A stretch of DNA of 64,000 nucleotides from Lachnospiraceae bacterium (GCA_015057115.1 SVEZ01000004.1:1-64000), one strand, 5' to 3'. Counted from the first letter of the stretch, positions 32,296-41,732 are shown. Notes: a model not told the origin generated them from the sequence alone. A program made the numbers and translations.

Positions 32296-32373
32296 ATGCT
32301 AAAGTTTCCTCTTAGCAAGAAGGACTGTCTGGTTATAATTGACTCCATGAAAAACCTTAGTCCCGGGACTTTC

Positions 32374-33519
32374 CTAATATTCATCCAGGAAATGGTGTCT
32401 CACACCATCCTTCTTGTAAGCAATAACCGTACTTAAGTTGACATTTTCCACACTTTTAAAAATATTGGCTTCCAAATATGGATTATCCTTCTTTAAGGAC
32501 GCAATCAGTTTCTTGGTTTCCAGCCGCTTGGAAGAAGTGGTTCCGTCTTCATGACAGGTGGTACAGGTATCTGTAAAGTGACAGGCGCACTGTAAAAAGT
32601 GTAAATCATTATAATCCCGCCATGCGCAGATATCTGCCTCCCGTACCAAATACAGAGGTCGAATCAATTCCATCCCCTCAAAATTTGTACTGTGCAACTT
32701 CGGCATCATGGTCTGAATCTGTCCACCATGAAGCATTCCCATCAAAATCGTTTCAATTACATCATCATAGTGATGGCCCAATGCAATCTTATTACAACCA
32801 AGCTCTTTTGCCTTGCTGTAAAGGTAGCCCCGGCGCATTCTTGCACAGATGTAGCAAGGGCTTTTTTCAATGGTATCCACCGCATCAAAAATCGTACTTT
32901 CGAATATAGTAACCGGAATTCCCAGCGCCTTTGCGTTACTTTCAATAAGTGCCCGGTTCTCCTTATTATAGCCCGGATCCATTACAAGAAAGGTCAGGTC
33001 AAACTGCATCTTTCTGTGTCGTTGTATTTCCTGAAAAAGTTTTGCCATCAGCATGGAATCTTTTCCGCCGGAAATACATACCGCAATATGATCTCCATCC
33101 TGAATCAACTCATAGTTCTTGCACGCCTTGGCAAAAGGAGTAAACAACTGCTTGTGGAATTTCTTCTGGATACTTTTTTCTGCCTTTTGCTTCTTATCTT
33201 CCTGATTACTTTCTTCTTCCATGGTGGTTCGAATATAACCAAGGTAACCACCACAAAGGCTGTAGCAATCTCTTCCTTCCAGGCAAGATACTTCCTCCAA
33301 TTCCTGTGTTCTGCGTCCCATCTGACAATACAAAACCAGTTTTTTGCCCTCCGGAATAACTTCCACCTGCGGACAACTCTCCCCTTCCAGCGTTTTTTCA
33401 TCGATATGCAAAGCTCCCGGAATCATCCCGTACATCGTCAGCCCTTCATCCCGTATATCAATCAACTCGTATGTATCCCTCGCCCAATGGCGAAGTTCTT
33501 CTATGGTTATTTCCTTCAT
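32374..33519 (-). CDS. Rhodanese-TtcA fusion, PP-loop tRNA thiolation-like protein
   Basis: This 381-residue protein fuses a rhodanese domain (residues 1-100; active-site loop YCQMGRR with Cys65) to a TtcA/TilS-type PP-loop ATPase (from about 118; SGGKDS at 150-155, CYIC at 222-225, GHHYDDVIETILMGM). TtcA enzymes thiolate cytidine 32 of tRNA; rhodaneses hand on sulfur. The fusion suggests that sulfur carrier and thiolase work in one chain. The ATG at 33517-33519 follows AAAGAGAG. It is the last gene of the operon from 36694; tRNA modification is inferred from family, not shown. Confidence 0.85.
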   Translation of the reverse strand: MKEITIEELRHWARDTYELIDIRDEGLTMYGMIPGALHIDEKTLEGESCPQVEVIPEGKKLVLYCQMGRRTQELEEVSCLEGRDCYSLCGGYLGYIRTTMEEESNQEDKKQKAEKSIQKKFHKQLFTPFAKACKNYELIQDGDHIAVCISGGKDSMLMAKLFQEIQRHRKMQFDLTFLVMDPGYNKENRALIESNAKALGIPVTIFESTIFDAVDTIEKSPCYICARMRRGYLYSKAKELGCNKIALGHHYDDVIETILMGMLHGGQIQTMMPKLHSTNFEGMELIRPLYLVREADICAWRDYNDLHFLQCACHFTDTCTTCHEDGTTSSKRLETKKLIASLKKDNPYLEANIFKSVENVNLSTVIAYKKDGVRHHFLDEY

Positions 33520-33538
33520 TTTTTCTCTCTTTACTGCT

Positions 33539-34207
33539 TTATTCTGATTCCCCCGCGTACACCATAACATAATGCTCCAGCGTTCCCTTGTATACGGAAG
33601 CGTCCATCAATCGGAAGCCAAAATGTTCATACAGGCTTACATTCTTTTTCAAATCAGTCTCCAAGCAAATATGATACCCCATTTTATCCGCAAAAGAAAG
33701 CAATATTTTCATTAACTGCTTTCCATATCCCTGTCCCTGTGCCTCTTTTTTGGTGGCAAAAACATAGACATACCAGGTTTTCTCATCCAGGTAAGGCTGC
33801 CTTTTTTCCGAAGCAAATTTCTCATAGTCTTCCTGACGATAGGTTGTCCGGTGAAAAAGCAATCCAAAATCAGATACTTTTGCCACCTTAATATACTGGA
33901 GCATCCCCGTCTTTTTTGCCAGCGGTGGTTCCACCAGCAACACCGACTCGTATCCGGCACCGGCTATACCCGCATTTTTCCCCAATCTACCCCGAAAATC
34001 CACGGACACCATGCGCTGCATCGTGCTTTTATCATATTTCCCGTCAAACAACTTGGTAAAAAGCGGATAATCCTGATAGGCATCCACAGCCGTACGGATA
34101 TAGTTTTCTATATTGTCCGCGTTTAAGAGTTGTTCCTGTAATAGCCCTTCCTTTACGGCATATTCATATAGTTCTTTCAAAAACGGCTCACTATTCATGA
34201 AGTTCAT
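33539..34207 (-). CDS. GNAT family acetyltransferase
   Basis: This 222-residue protein has the GNAT acetyl-CoA-binding segment EAQGQGYGKQLMKILLSFAD and the following beta-strand pattern of an N-acetyltransferase; the end VSLYEHFGFRLMDASVY fits the same fold. The acceptor is unknown. The ATG follows GGAGG with 9-nt spacing and overlaps the end of the HD-GYP gene by 17 nt, indicating translational coupling. It is the third gene of the four-gene operon. Confidence 0.85.
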   Translation of the reverse strand: MNFMNSEPFLKELYEYAVKEGLLQEQLLNADNIENYIRTAVDAYQDYPLFTKLFDGKYDKSTMQRMVSVDFRGRLGKNAGIAGAGYESVLLVEPPLAKKTGMLQYIKVAKVSDFGLLFHRTTYRQEDYEKFASEKRQPYLDEKTWYVYVFATKKEAQGQGYGKQLMKILLSFADKMGYHICLETDLKKNVSLYEHFGFRLMDASVYKGTLEHYVMVYAGESE

Positions 34208-35399
34208 AGGCTGTATCCTCCTTCATGATGGCAAGCATAATATCTGCAATGCCGGGATCAAACTGACTTCCCCTGCCTTTTTCGATTTCCTGTTTAACCT
34301 TTTCCTGAGGCATGTAGGTTCGGTAGCTTCGGTTGCTGGTCATGGCATCGTAAGCATCTGCCACACAAATAATTCTGGCAGGAAGAGGAATCTCCTCCCC
34401 CTTCAAACCATCCGGATAACCTTTTCCGTCATACCGCTCATGGTGCCATCTGGCACCCACACCGATTTCTCGCATTTCCGGCATTTCCGATAAAATGTCA
34501 TAACCGATTACAGGATGTCCCTTGATAATGTAATACTCATCATCCGAAAGAGAAGAATTCTTATTGATAATGGCATCCGGAACACCGATTTTACCGATAT
34601 CATGGAGCATAGCCATATTCATAATTTCTTCATTTTCCTCGTGGGATAATCCCATTCTCTCTGCAATCATCTTGGAGTACTCCGCCACCCGCATAGAGTG
34701 ACCGTTGGTATACTGATCCTTGGCATCAATGGTTTTTGCCAGAGTATACATGGACTGCATGGTAATTCTTTCGTTAGCCAGTTCCAGATAGTAATTGGCT
34801 TCATCCAGTTCCTCTTTTTTCTTTTCATAGGCTCTGCCCTGATAACGGATAAAGATTCCGAAAATCAGTGATACCAATACCAGGGATTGAATCACATCCA
34901 CTGCCACCGCATGCTCGGATGCAAAAAAGATAACCGACTCCGGATGGCTCTCACTATACAGAATACATGCACTTTGAAAAATCAATCCTGCGGCGTAGAT
35001 AAAATACAAAATCTTTTTCCGCACCACCACCCAGCTGATTACAAGACTTAGCAAAAGCCACAGGGGCATACCTCCGTGAATTCCACCGGAAGTAAAAAAC
35101 ATAATGGGAAACAAAACAAAATTAGCCACTATGGAAAACAAAACCGCAGCATAAATAACATCATCCAATTTCAAAGAAAGAATCAGACAAAAAACCGCAA
35201 ATATACAGGTCACCAAAAAGGCCGCAATGGCAATTGGCGAGCTTTTCAACGCAATGGATATAATGGCTGAAATCAGCGCTCCCACAATGGCAAGCACAAC
35301 TGCAATGTTTAAAAGCTGCTGCCACAAATCATGGTCACCAATCAGGCCATTGTATATTCTGGTACATAGTTGCTTTGTTTTTAAAAAAAAGGCTTTCAT
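34191..35399 (-). CDS. Membrane-bound HD-GYP phosphodiesterase
   Basis: This 402-residue protein has an N-terminal membrane domain with about six helices (residues 25-190), a short coiled coil (YEKKKEELDEANYYLE), and a C-terminal HD-GYP domain. Key residues are visible: HSMRVAEYSK, the HD pair in MLHDIGKIG, the HERYDGKGYPDGL segment that defines HD-GYP proteins, and DAYDAMTSNRSYR. Such domains hydrolyse cyclic di-GMP or related dinucleotides. It starts 8 bp before the histidine kinase stop region and overlaps the GNAT gene, so it belongs to one operon with them. Confidence 0.9.
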   Translation of the reverse strand: MKAFFLKTKQLCTRIYNGLIGDHDLWQQLLNIAVVLAIVGALISAIISIALKSSPIAIAAFLVTCIFAVFCLILSLKLDDVIYAAVLFSIVANFVLFPIMFFTSGGIHGGMPLWLLLSLVISWVVVRKKILYFIYAAGLIFQSACILYSESHPESVIFFASEHAVAVDVIQSLVLVSLIFGIFIRYQGRAYEKKKEELDEANYYLELANERITMQSMYTLAKTIDAKDQYTNGHSMRVAEYSKMIAERMGLSHEENEEIMNMAMLHDIGKIGVPDAIINKNSSLSDDEYYIIKGHPVIGYDILSEMPEMREIGVGARWHHERYDGKGYPDGLKGEEIPLPARIICVADAYDAMTSNRSYRTYMPQEKVKQEIEKGRGSQFDPGIADIMLAIMKEDTAYELHE

Positions 35400-35407
35400 G
35401 CTCTCCC

Positions 35408-36694
35408 CTACCGTTCTACCGGAATCCGAACCTTAACCCTGGTACCTTTCCCCGGCTCGCTTTCAATTTCTAATGTTCCACCACACATCATTTCCAAACG
35501 GTTTCGTACATTGGTTAAACCGATATGGGCTCTGTCGTCTGTAGCCACATCCGGTGAAAATCCCACACCGTCATCTTCTACTTCTATAATGTGTTCCGCA
35601 CCGGTGCAGTACGTGCAAATCTTTAGCTTTCCTTTTCCATCCTGTGTTTCCCGAATTCCATGGCGGATTGCGTTTTCCACCAATGCCTGAACTGTAAAGG
35701 TAGGTAACTTAAAATCACGATCCCGGATGTTCCAATCTATTTTTACATCATCTCCGAATCGCTCTTTTTCCATATACAGGTAGTGTTCTACCGTTTCCAG
35801 TTCCCGTTCTGCCGGAATACACTCCGTCTCCGCTAAAAGGTCAATACTGCCCCGCAGAAACTTGGTAAAATGCGTCAACACCTCTCCTGCCTTAGACTCT
35901 CTTGGCAGATAGGAAAAAATTGTTGTAATACTGTTGAAAATAAAATGAGGCTGAATCTGGCTATGGTACAGATGCAATCGCTCCTCCGCCAGTTTTCGTT
36001 CCTGTTCCACCATGTAGGCTGCATACTCTGCCTCGTAAGCCACCACAAAGAAAATCAGGCAGATGCTATTCATAACATTATAGATGGAGGCTCCGTAGAA
36101 AAAAATCTGAAACAGATATCCACCCACCGGCAAAATAATGAAAATCAAAAAACTCACGTACTGTATAGTCTTAAACGCTTTCCTGTTCTTTATAATCTGG
36201 ATATATAAAGGAATCATGGGCACTGCCCCCAGGATAATCATAATCCAGTAGGTTTCCGGATGACGATAATATCGGTTCTGTGCATCAAATCCGTAATAGA
36301 AACCAAATACCTGGGATAATACCAACAAAAGAGAACCAATAGCGCATAAAATATAAACACTTCTCTTCCACCAGTTTGGTGTAACACATCCCTGTCGAAC
36401 CAACACAGCATTCAAATACCTGCAAACAAAAAGCACCAAAAAATAGCCGCACAAAAATACGACGAAATTTGTCACCCTTACCACCACATAACCCGTGGAG
36501 GAAACATTTCCCCGGTAAAAATATGCCAGCGCTTCCGCTACATTCAACACACCCTCGGTAATCAGCAGCGCGCAAAGATTCCATGCCGCTTTCTTATCGT
36601 AATGCCTGGTGAGATAAATACAAATCACACCAATGGCGCAAAAAATCGCTCCCCACAATTCTAAGGCAAAATGGATATACTGGTTAACAGTCAT
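35408..36694 (-). CDS. Membrane sensor histidine kinase, LytS/YehU-like
   Basis: This 428-residue protein has about seven N-terminal membrane helices (to about residue 220), then the His_kinase segment LYHSQIQPHFIFNSITTI with the phosphorylatable histidine, and a GHKL ATPase with N-box VENAIRHGIRE and G-box VEDDGVGFSP. It heads a four-gene operon (promoter 36726-36754) with HD-GYP, GNAT and rhodanese-TtcA genes. No response regulator follows; the nearest one lies at 41739-42524, separated by the surface-protein gene, and may be its partner. Confidence 0.9.
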   Translation of the reverse strand: MTVNQYIHFALELWGAIFCAIGVICIYLTRHYDKKAAWNLCALLITEGVLNVAEALAYFYRGNVSSTGYVVVRVTNFVVFLCGYFLVLFVCRYLNAVLVRQGCVTPNWWKRSVYILCAIGSLLLVLSQVFGFYYGFDAQNRYYRHPETYWIMIILGAVPMIPLYIQIIKNRKAFKTIQYVSFLIFIILPVGGYLFQIFFYGASIYNVMNSICLIFFVVAYEAEYAAYMVEQERKLAEERLHLYHSQIQPHFIFNSITTIFSYLPRESKAGEVLTHFTKFLRGSIDLLAETECIPAERELETVEHYLYMEKERFGDDVKIDWNIRDRDFKLPTFTVQALVENAIRHGIRETQDGKGKLKICTYCTGAEHIIEVEDDGVGFSPDVATDDRAHIGLTNVRNRLEMMCGGTLEIESEPGKGTRVKVRIPVER

Positions 36695-36725
36695 GACACT
36701 TCCCCCTCCTCTTTTCTATTCTTGT

Positions 36726-36754
36726 ATTATAGTACATCGTTGAAATTCCTTCAA
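36726..36754 (-). promoter_or_regulatory. Promoter of the histidine kinase operon
   Basis: On the minus strand TTGAAG (36749-36754) and TATAAT (36726-36731) are separated by 17 bp. The -35 box overlaps the end of the surface-protein terminator. Confidence 0.7.
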
Positions 36755-36800
36755 CAAAAAAAGAACTGCCGCACCACCTTTCGATGGTGCAGCAGTTCTT
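36753..36800 (-). terminator. Terminator of the surface-protein gene
   Basis: A long stem (36761-36778 with 36783-36800) ends on the minus strand in TTTTTTTG. It lies 14 bp after the stop of the surface-protein gene. Confidence 0.85.
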
Positions 36801-36813
36801 ATATTGGGTTCTC

Positions 36814-39800
36814 TTACTTTACAGTTACGGTGACCGCTTTGGTACAACCATTCTTTGCGTATACGTATACCTTACAGGTACCCTTCTTTAATGCTGTAAT
36901 CTTGCCGTTTTTGTCAACTTTAACCACTTTGCGGTTGTCGGATGCAAAACGTAAGTGAGCGGTATGTCCTTCGGAAAGCTCTGCCTTCTTCGGGTCTACA
37001 AGGATTACGGTTGCACGAATCTTTGCGGTTTTACCAACACTGAGTGTAATGGACTTCTTCTGAAGTTTTACATTCTTAGCATTGGTACAGCTACTATTCT
37101 TTCTTCCTGCGATATGAGCGGTAATGCTCTTTCCAAGCTGTTTTTCTTTTCCATTTACCTTCTTGTAAGCTACTACATAGAATTTGTAATGCTTTGTAAG
37201 ATCCAACTTCTTTCCGTTGATCTTCTTGATAGTTACGGAAATTGTATTCTTTCCTACAATCTGGTTCGGATGTTTCTTATCAAAGCTTGTTCCACAGTAG
37301 GTTGCAAATACTTTGTATCCGTCTGCTCCCGGAACCTTACTCCAGGTAACGGTAACCTTGGAACCGGTCTGAGTAACCTTTAAGGACTTGTTGATGAAAA
37401 TCTGATTTTCATATTTGGTATATCCGTTTGCAGTAACGTTCTTATTCGGTTTGCTTTCGGTTCCGTTTTCTGCTGTTTCCTCAGTTTCGGTAATTTCCTC
37501 TGTGGTTCCCTCTGCATTTTCCTCTGCATTTTCCTCTTCCGCATCGTCTGCCTTTGTTTCTACATTTGTCAGTACGATATACGGATAATATGGGTAATGC
37601 GGACGGCTGTAGGTATAGGTTTCACTATTGTTACTCTTATCAAAGTTATCTTCACCTGTGTCAAATCCTACTGCATAGGTAGAGAATTTGCTAGCATAGA
37701 TGTAAAGACAATCATGTTCGGAATCTACGAAGAAGTATCCATCTTTGTAGTATACTTCATCTTTTGTCTGTCTTGTCTTTACTCTGGTGAATTCCATTGT
37801 CTCACCTACTTCATCCAATTCATTTGCGAAATGATGACGGTAAACCTTAATGTTTTTCTTATCTCTGGTTTCAAACGGAATACAAATCTCCAATACGGTA
37901 TTTCCTTCTTCTTCAGTGTCACGTACCTTTGCTGTGGTTTGTTCTTCCGTAGCATTGTTAACTGTAACCTTTTCGATGGACATATCCAGGAATTCTACAT
38001 TTTCTGTTGTACTTTCACTCTGGATGCTGTTCTGACCTTTCCAAATTTCCTTTCTTTCCGGATCATTTTCAAAATCAGCTTCCTCCATCTGAGAAATATC
38101 CTTCTGGCTTTCTACTGTAAGCTTAACATCTACAATCTTGGTATTCTCATCGTGGCTGTTCATTGCTACCTGATCCAAGCCTTCGGATTCTGCCTTTGTA
38201 GTGTCCAATACACTGTTAGTAACTCCGACCTCTTTTTTACCTTCTGTCTGGTAAAAAGCGTTTTTACTCGGAATGTTAACTGTAACTTCCTGATTTGCCT
38301 GTCCTTTAATCTTTCCGTTTGCAATTACCACGTTCTTGGTAATAACTTTTCTGGTTCTTCCATCTCTTCCAACAAGTGTTGTCTTTAATACATACTCGCC
38401 ATCCGGAAGACTTCCGTCAATTGTATAATTACCATCTTCCAAGAGTTCTGCTGCATATCTTGTATCACCCTTTGTAAGTACGATACTTTCTACATCAAAA
38501 TCCTCATTTTCGTCTTCTACCTTAATAAGAATCGGTTCCGCTTCCTTTGGTTTAAAACCTGCGTATAAGGTTACATCTTCTGTCATTCTCATTTCGTCAA
38601 ACTTCCACAAGGTTGTTAAACTCTTATTGGTATACCAACCGGTGAATTCAAAATTCGTCTTCTCCGGTTCCGGAATCTGTCCTTCTTCAGGAATGTATGC
38701 ATTGTATGCGATTACAAATCTGGTATTGGTATCTTCCGGTAATGTTCCTCCATTTGCCTCATACACCAGTGCCGGATTTACGATTACATCATACTGTCCG
38801 TATTCTGTCTTTGCACCTTCTTTTGTAATACGATAGTATACTGTGTGCTTTCCACCCTTGGTAATGCTTGGTTTGGTTGCACTATAGGTATTATACTCAT
38901 TAATACTGTAACTAATTTCTGCGCCGGCCGTAGCGGTAATAATACCCGGATACTCAATTTCTTCTCCGGTAAAATCAAAGGTTAATCCTTCTTCCGGCTC
39001 TGCAAATTCAATCTGCTCCAGTGTCTTTGCTAAGATTCCTTCTGTTATTCCGGATGCCGGCGAATAGGATGTTGCCGGTATTCTTGCAACGATGGTATAC
39101 TCTGTTGATGGATCCAAATTTGTAAAAGCAACCATATGGTTATAGGTTCCGGGCTTAATCCATTCACTTGCTTCATTCTGTTTTATAATCCGATATTCCT
39201 GCGCCAGTTTTTTCTCATAACTTTCGATTTCTTCCTCTGTTGCATCTTCTCCCGGTTCTGTAAACTTCAAAACAATGCTGGTTGGGGTAACTTCGATTTC
39301 GTTCTCTTTTACCTTATACGGTTTATCTACTACGCTATCAACGTTTCCATTAACAGCCGCATCTTCTGCTATTGGACGTCCTGCGATTTCTAATGGGTCA
39401 CTTGCTTCACCCGCAACTCCGTTTACAACTTCCTGAATAATAACATTTTTACCAAGGAAGGAGTATGGAGTACCTTCTTTATCGTTTCCTTCTAACGGAA
39501 CGTTATTCTGATTTGCTCCGGTTGTAAAATAGTAGGTTTCTACTACTGCACCATTCTCCACTACAGAAATCTGATAGTTCTTGTTTGGTGCCAATCCTTC
39601 CAGAGTCTCTGCTTCATAGTCTACAGATCCGGATGTTTTTGCTCCGGTCTGGGAAACTTTACCAATTCCAAAAGCGTAGCATACAGTTGCATTTTCTTCC
39701 AGATTTGTCCAGGAAACGCTAGCTCCGGAGTCAGCTCCCTGTACCTCATAAACGATACCATTGTCAAGGGTCTTCTTACTTCCGCTGTCATTTTCGCCTT

Positions 39801-41535
39801 TATTGAATGCGAAATTAAAACGCGGGCTCCATCCACCTACGTAGAAGTGAGTCGGATACTTCGGGGATTCAAAAATGTTGTCATAGGTTTTTACTACTAA
39901 AGCAGCGTCTTCATCCGATGCATCCTCCAGATTTCCATTGGTATCTACCAACTGTAATTGTACCAATCTGGATTCTAACTCTCTATCCAATACTGCGGTA
40001 GTCGGTGCCGCATCATTTCTTCGAATCATAACATCACATCCGAATGCAAGTGCATGCTGTCCTGCTGCCAATGTGCTTTCAAAAAGCACCATATGAACCT
40101 TCACATTATCTGTATAATCTTCCGTACCTGCAAAATCATTTTCCAGGAAATACACTTTATTTTCTGCCAAAGATGGGTTGGATGATGGGCCCGTACTTTG
40201 AACTGTTATTTTCTGCGGATTTGCTTCCGATGAAGTATACCAGTTCCAATAGCCATCATAACTTGTTCTTGTTACCCAGCTTCCACAATATTTTCCCATA
40301 ATGTCAAATGCTAAAAATCCACGCTCATTAAAGATTGAATATGCCATCTGACCATTGGAGATATAGCAACGACTTTCGTTTTTAATTATCATAATCGGAG
40401 TTGTAGCACTTCCATCACTAAACTCACACCAGTAAACTGCGGAGTTTGTTAATTCGCTACCTGAGAAGGTAGTTGTAATCTTTGTGGTTTCGGCTGCTAA
40501 TGTTCCGCTCTTTCCACTGCAAGTTCTTGCTCCATCGTCTACCTGACCGAAAGCGGATGCCGGTTCGTACTTCCACTGATAAGTTACTTCTGTTTCACTA
40601 TCCACCGTTACATCAATATGGAAGGTAATTCCATCTCCCATATTTGTTCCGTATGGGTAACCATGATTTCCGATAGTAACTGCAGGCTGTTCTTCCTCCT
40701 CTGCTTCTTTTGTATATTCGATATGATAATAAACACCATCGGTGTAGGCAACAGTGATTACGCCATCTTCAACAGTAGCGTTAAGAACTGTTACTTCATA
40801 GTTCTGGATCTGATATACCCTTACTTCCAGTTCTTCATTTTCTGTTTCCGGAAGTGTAAAGTTTACTGCTGCACTTCCTTTTTCCGTATTCGCATTAATC
40901 TGCTGTTCATTCTCATCTATTACATTAATCTGATAAGTATAGCTTGCCTCAAGGGTTCTGTTTTCTGCCCTATGAGTTTCTACTAATGCATTGATATTTG
41001 CCAATTCATTTTCATTTGCTTCACGAACACTAAGAATGGCATTTTCCGGGAAAACCTCCGGTTCTGCGGTAAGGGTTACAGCGCCGTTTGTCTTGATAAA
41101 ATCGCCCACTTCTGCCTCGCCCTGTTCGTCATTCTCATTCTGATTGTTATTGTCTTCCTCGCCTTCATCGATATTCTGGTCGTCATTTCCTTCCTGGCCT
41201 TCATCGATATTCTGGTCGTCATTTCCTTCCTGACCTTCATCAATATTCTGGTCATCGTTTCCTTCCTGACCTTCATTAATATTCTGGTCATCGTTTCCTT
41301 CCTGACCTTCATTAATATTCTGGTCATCGTTTCCTTCCTGACCTTCATTAATATTTTGGTCATCATTTTCTTCCTGACCTTCGCTAATATTCTGATCGTT
41401 AGTTTCTTCTACGGAAGAATTTCCTTCTGTCGGCTCATTTGCCAACACGCGCATGTCGAAGCTTGTCACAACCAACATAATCACCAAACTATAAGCTAAC
41501 AGCTCTTTCATCTTCTTCATCAAACTCTTCGTCAT
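36814..41535 (-). CDS. Large secreted surface protein with acidic 12-residue repeats
   Basis: This 1573-residue protein starts with a signal peptide (KKMKELLAYSLVIMLVVTSF) and seven acidic 12-residue repeats (DDQNINEGQEGN type; 41149-41400). The large middle part holds beta-rich modules, including a Listeria-Bacteroides-like InlB B-repeat (LVYEANGGTLPEDTN to FTGWYTN). The C-terminus holds a fibronectin type III-like domain (VPGADGYKVF) and a Big_2-like domain (VSGKKAK-type SITLSVGKTAKI). No LPXTG or transmembrane tail is seen, so attachment is unexplained. The ATG at 41533-41535 is preferred over GTG 41544 because of ribosome binding site spacing. It is flanked by the kinase and response regulator genes on the same strand. 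Confidence 0.8.
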   Translation of the reverse strand: MTKSLMKKMKELLAYSLVIMLVVTSFDMRVLANEPTEGNSSVEETNDQNISEGQEENDDQNINEGQEGNDDQNINEGQEGNDDQNINEGQEGNDDQNIDEGQEGNDDQNIDEGQEGNDDQNIDEGEEDNNNQNENDEQGEAEVGDFIKTNGAVTLTAEPEVFPENAILSVREANENELANINALVETHRAENRTLEASYTYQINVIDENEQQINANTEKGSAAVNFTLPETENEELEVRVYQIQNYEVTVLNATVEDGVITVAYTDGVYYHIEYTKEAEEEEQPAVTIGNHGYPYGTNMGDGITFHIDVTVDSETEVTYQWKYEPASAFGQVDDGARTCSGKSGTLAAETTKITTTFSGSELTNSAVYWCEFSDGSATTPIMIIKNESRCYISNGQMAYSIFNERGFLAFDIMGKYCGSWVTRTSYDGYWNWYTSSEANPQKITVQSTGPSSNPSLAENKVYFLENDFAGTEDYTDNVKVHMVLFESTLAAGQHALAFGCDVMIRRNDAAPTTAVLDRELESRLVQLQLVDTNGNLEDASDEDAALVVKTYDNIFESPKYPTHFYVGGWSPRFNFAFNKGENDSGSKKTLDNGIVYEVQGADSGASVSWTNLEENATVCYAFGIGKVSQTGAKTSGSVDYEAETLEGLAPNKNYQISVVENGAVVETYYFTTGANQNNVPLEGNDKEGTPYSFLGKNVIIQEVVNGVAGEASDPLEIAGRPIAEDAAVNGNVDSVVDKPYKVKENEIEVTPTSIVLKFTEPGEDATEEEIESYEKKLAQEYRIIKQNEASEWIKPGTYNHMVAFTNLDPSTEYTIVARIPATSYSPASGITEGILAKTLEQIEFAEPEEGLTFDFTGEEIEYPGIITATAGAEISYSINEYNTYSATKPSITKGGKHTVYYRITKEGAKTEYGQYDVIVNPALVYEANGGTLPEDTNTRFVIAYNAYIPEEGQIPEPEKTNFEFTGWYTNKSLTTLWKFDEMRMTEDVTLYAGFKPKEAEPILIKVEDENEDFDVESIVLTKGDTRYAAELLEDGNYTIDGSLPDGEYVLKTTLVGRDGRTRKVITKNVVIANGKIKGQANQEVTVNIPSKNAFYQTEGKKEVGVTNSVLDTTKAESEGLDQVAMNSHDENTKIVDVKLTVESQKDISQMEEADFENDPERKEIWKGQNSIQSESTTENVEFLDMSIEKVTVNNATEEQTTAKVRDTEEEGNTVLEICIPFETRDKKNIKVYRHHFANELDEVGETMEFTRVKTRQTKDEVYYKDGYFFVDSEHDCLYIYASKFSTYAVGFDTGEDNFDKSNNSETYTYSRPHYPYYPYIVLTNVETKADDAEEENAEENAEGTTEEITETEETAENGTESKPNKNVTANGYTKYENQIFINKSLKVTQTGSKVTVTWSKVPGADGYKVFATYCGTSFDKKHPNQIVGKNTISVTIKKINGKKLDLTKHYKFYVVAYKKVNGKEKQLGKSITAHIAGRKNSSCTNAKNVKLQKKSITLSVGKTAKIRATVILVDPKKAELSEGHTAHLRFASDNRKVVKVDKNGKITALKKGTCKVYVYAKNGCTKAVTVTVK
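41149..41400 (-). repeat. Tandem 36-bp coding repeats
   Basis: Seven units of 36 bp encode a 12-residue acidic repeat with consensus D-D-Q-N-I-N/D-E-G-Q-E-G-N. The middle copies are nearly identical at the DNA level, which favours copy-number change by slippage or recombination. Confidence 0.85.
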
Positions 41536-41659
41536 ACCGCTCACGCTCCTCTCTTACAAATTTCATTATCTGAAATTGTGTATTTACACCGATTGAGAAC
41601 CCAATTCCCAAATTGTTGAGTAGATTGTAGCACGACCTGTATGACAAAACCCTTACAAA

Positions 41660-41669
41660 TTACATGTAA
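41660..41669. promoter_or_regulatory. TTACATGTAA palindrome, copy 1
   Basis: A perfect 10-bp palindrome, repeated at 41723-41732. The two copies flank the response-regulator terminator hairpin and lie in the 191-bp upstream region of the surface-protein gene. They could be binding sites, possibly of the adjacent response regulator, but this is inference. Confidence 0.35.
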
Positions 41670-41710
41670 AAAGTGTGAAACGATATAGTTTCATAATCAT
41701 TTCACACTTT
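41666..41710 (-). terminator. Terminator of the response regulator gene
   Basis: The stem AAAGTGTGAAA / TTTCACACTTT (41700-41710 and 41670-41680) has a 19-nt loop and is followed by TTTTTACATG on the minus strand. Confidence 0.65.
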
Positions 41711-41722
41711 CATATACGCTAT

Positions 41723-41732
41723 TTACATGTAA
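41723..41732. promoter_or_regulatory. TTACATGTAA palindrome, copy 2
   Basis: Second copy of the perfect 10-bp palindrome, 53 bp from the first. It lies 6 bp after the response regulator stop codon. Confidence 0.35.

Larger units (their letters stand above)
31577..32373. other. Gene-free 797-bp region with hairpins and direct repeats
   Basis: No credible gene was found. The region holds the upstream sequence of the gene starting at 31576, the nested hairpin at 31708-31830, a GGCGATTTTT / AAAAATCGCC hairpin near 32127-32162, and two direct repeats at 32171-32221 and 32244-32295. Short phrases such as GTGTCCTAC also recur near 31973 and 32013, so it may be decayed or repeat-derived DNA. Confidence 0.5.

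Noticed and set aside
41149-41400. CRISPR-like repeat array
   Set aside because: The 36-bp units are in frame, contiguous without spacers and encode a regular acidic peptide repeat.
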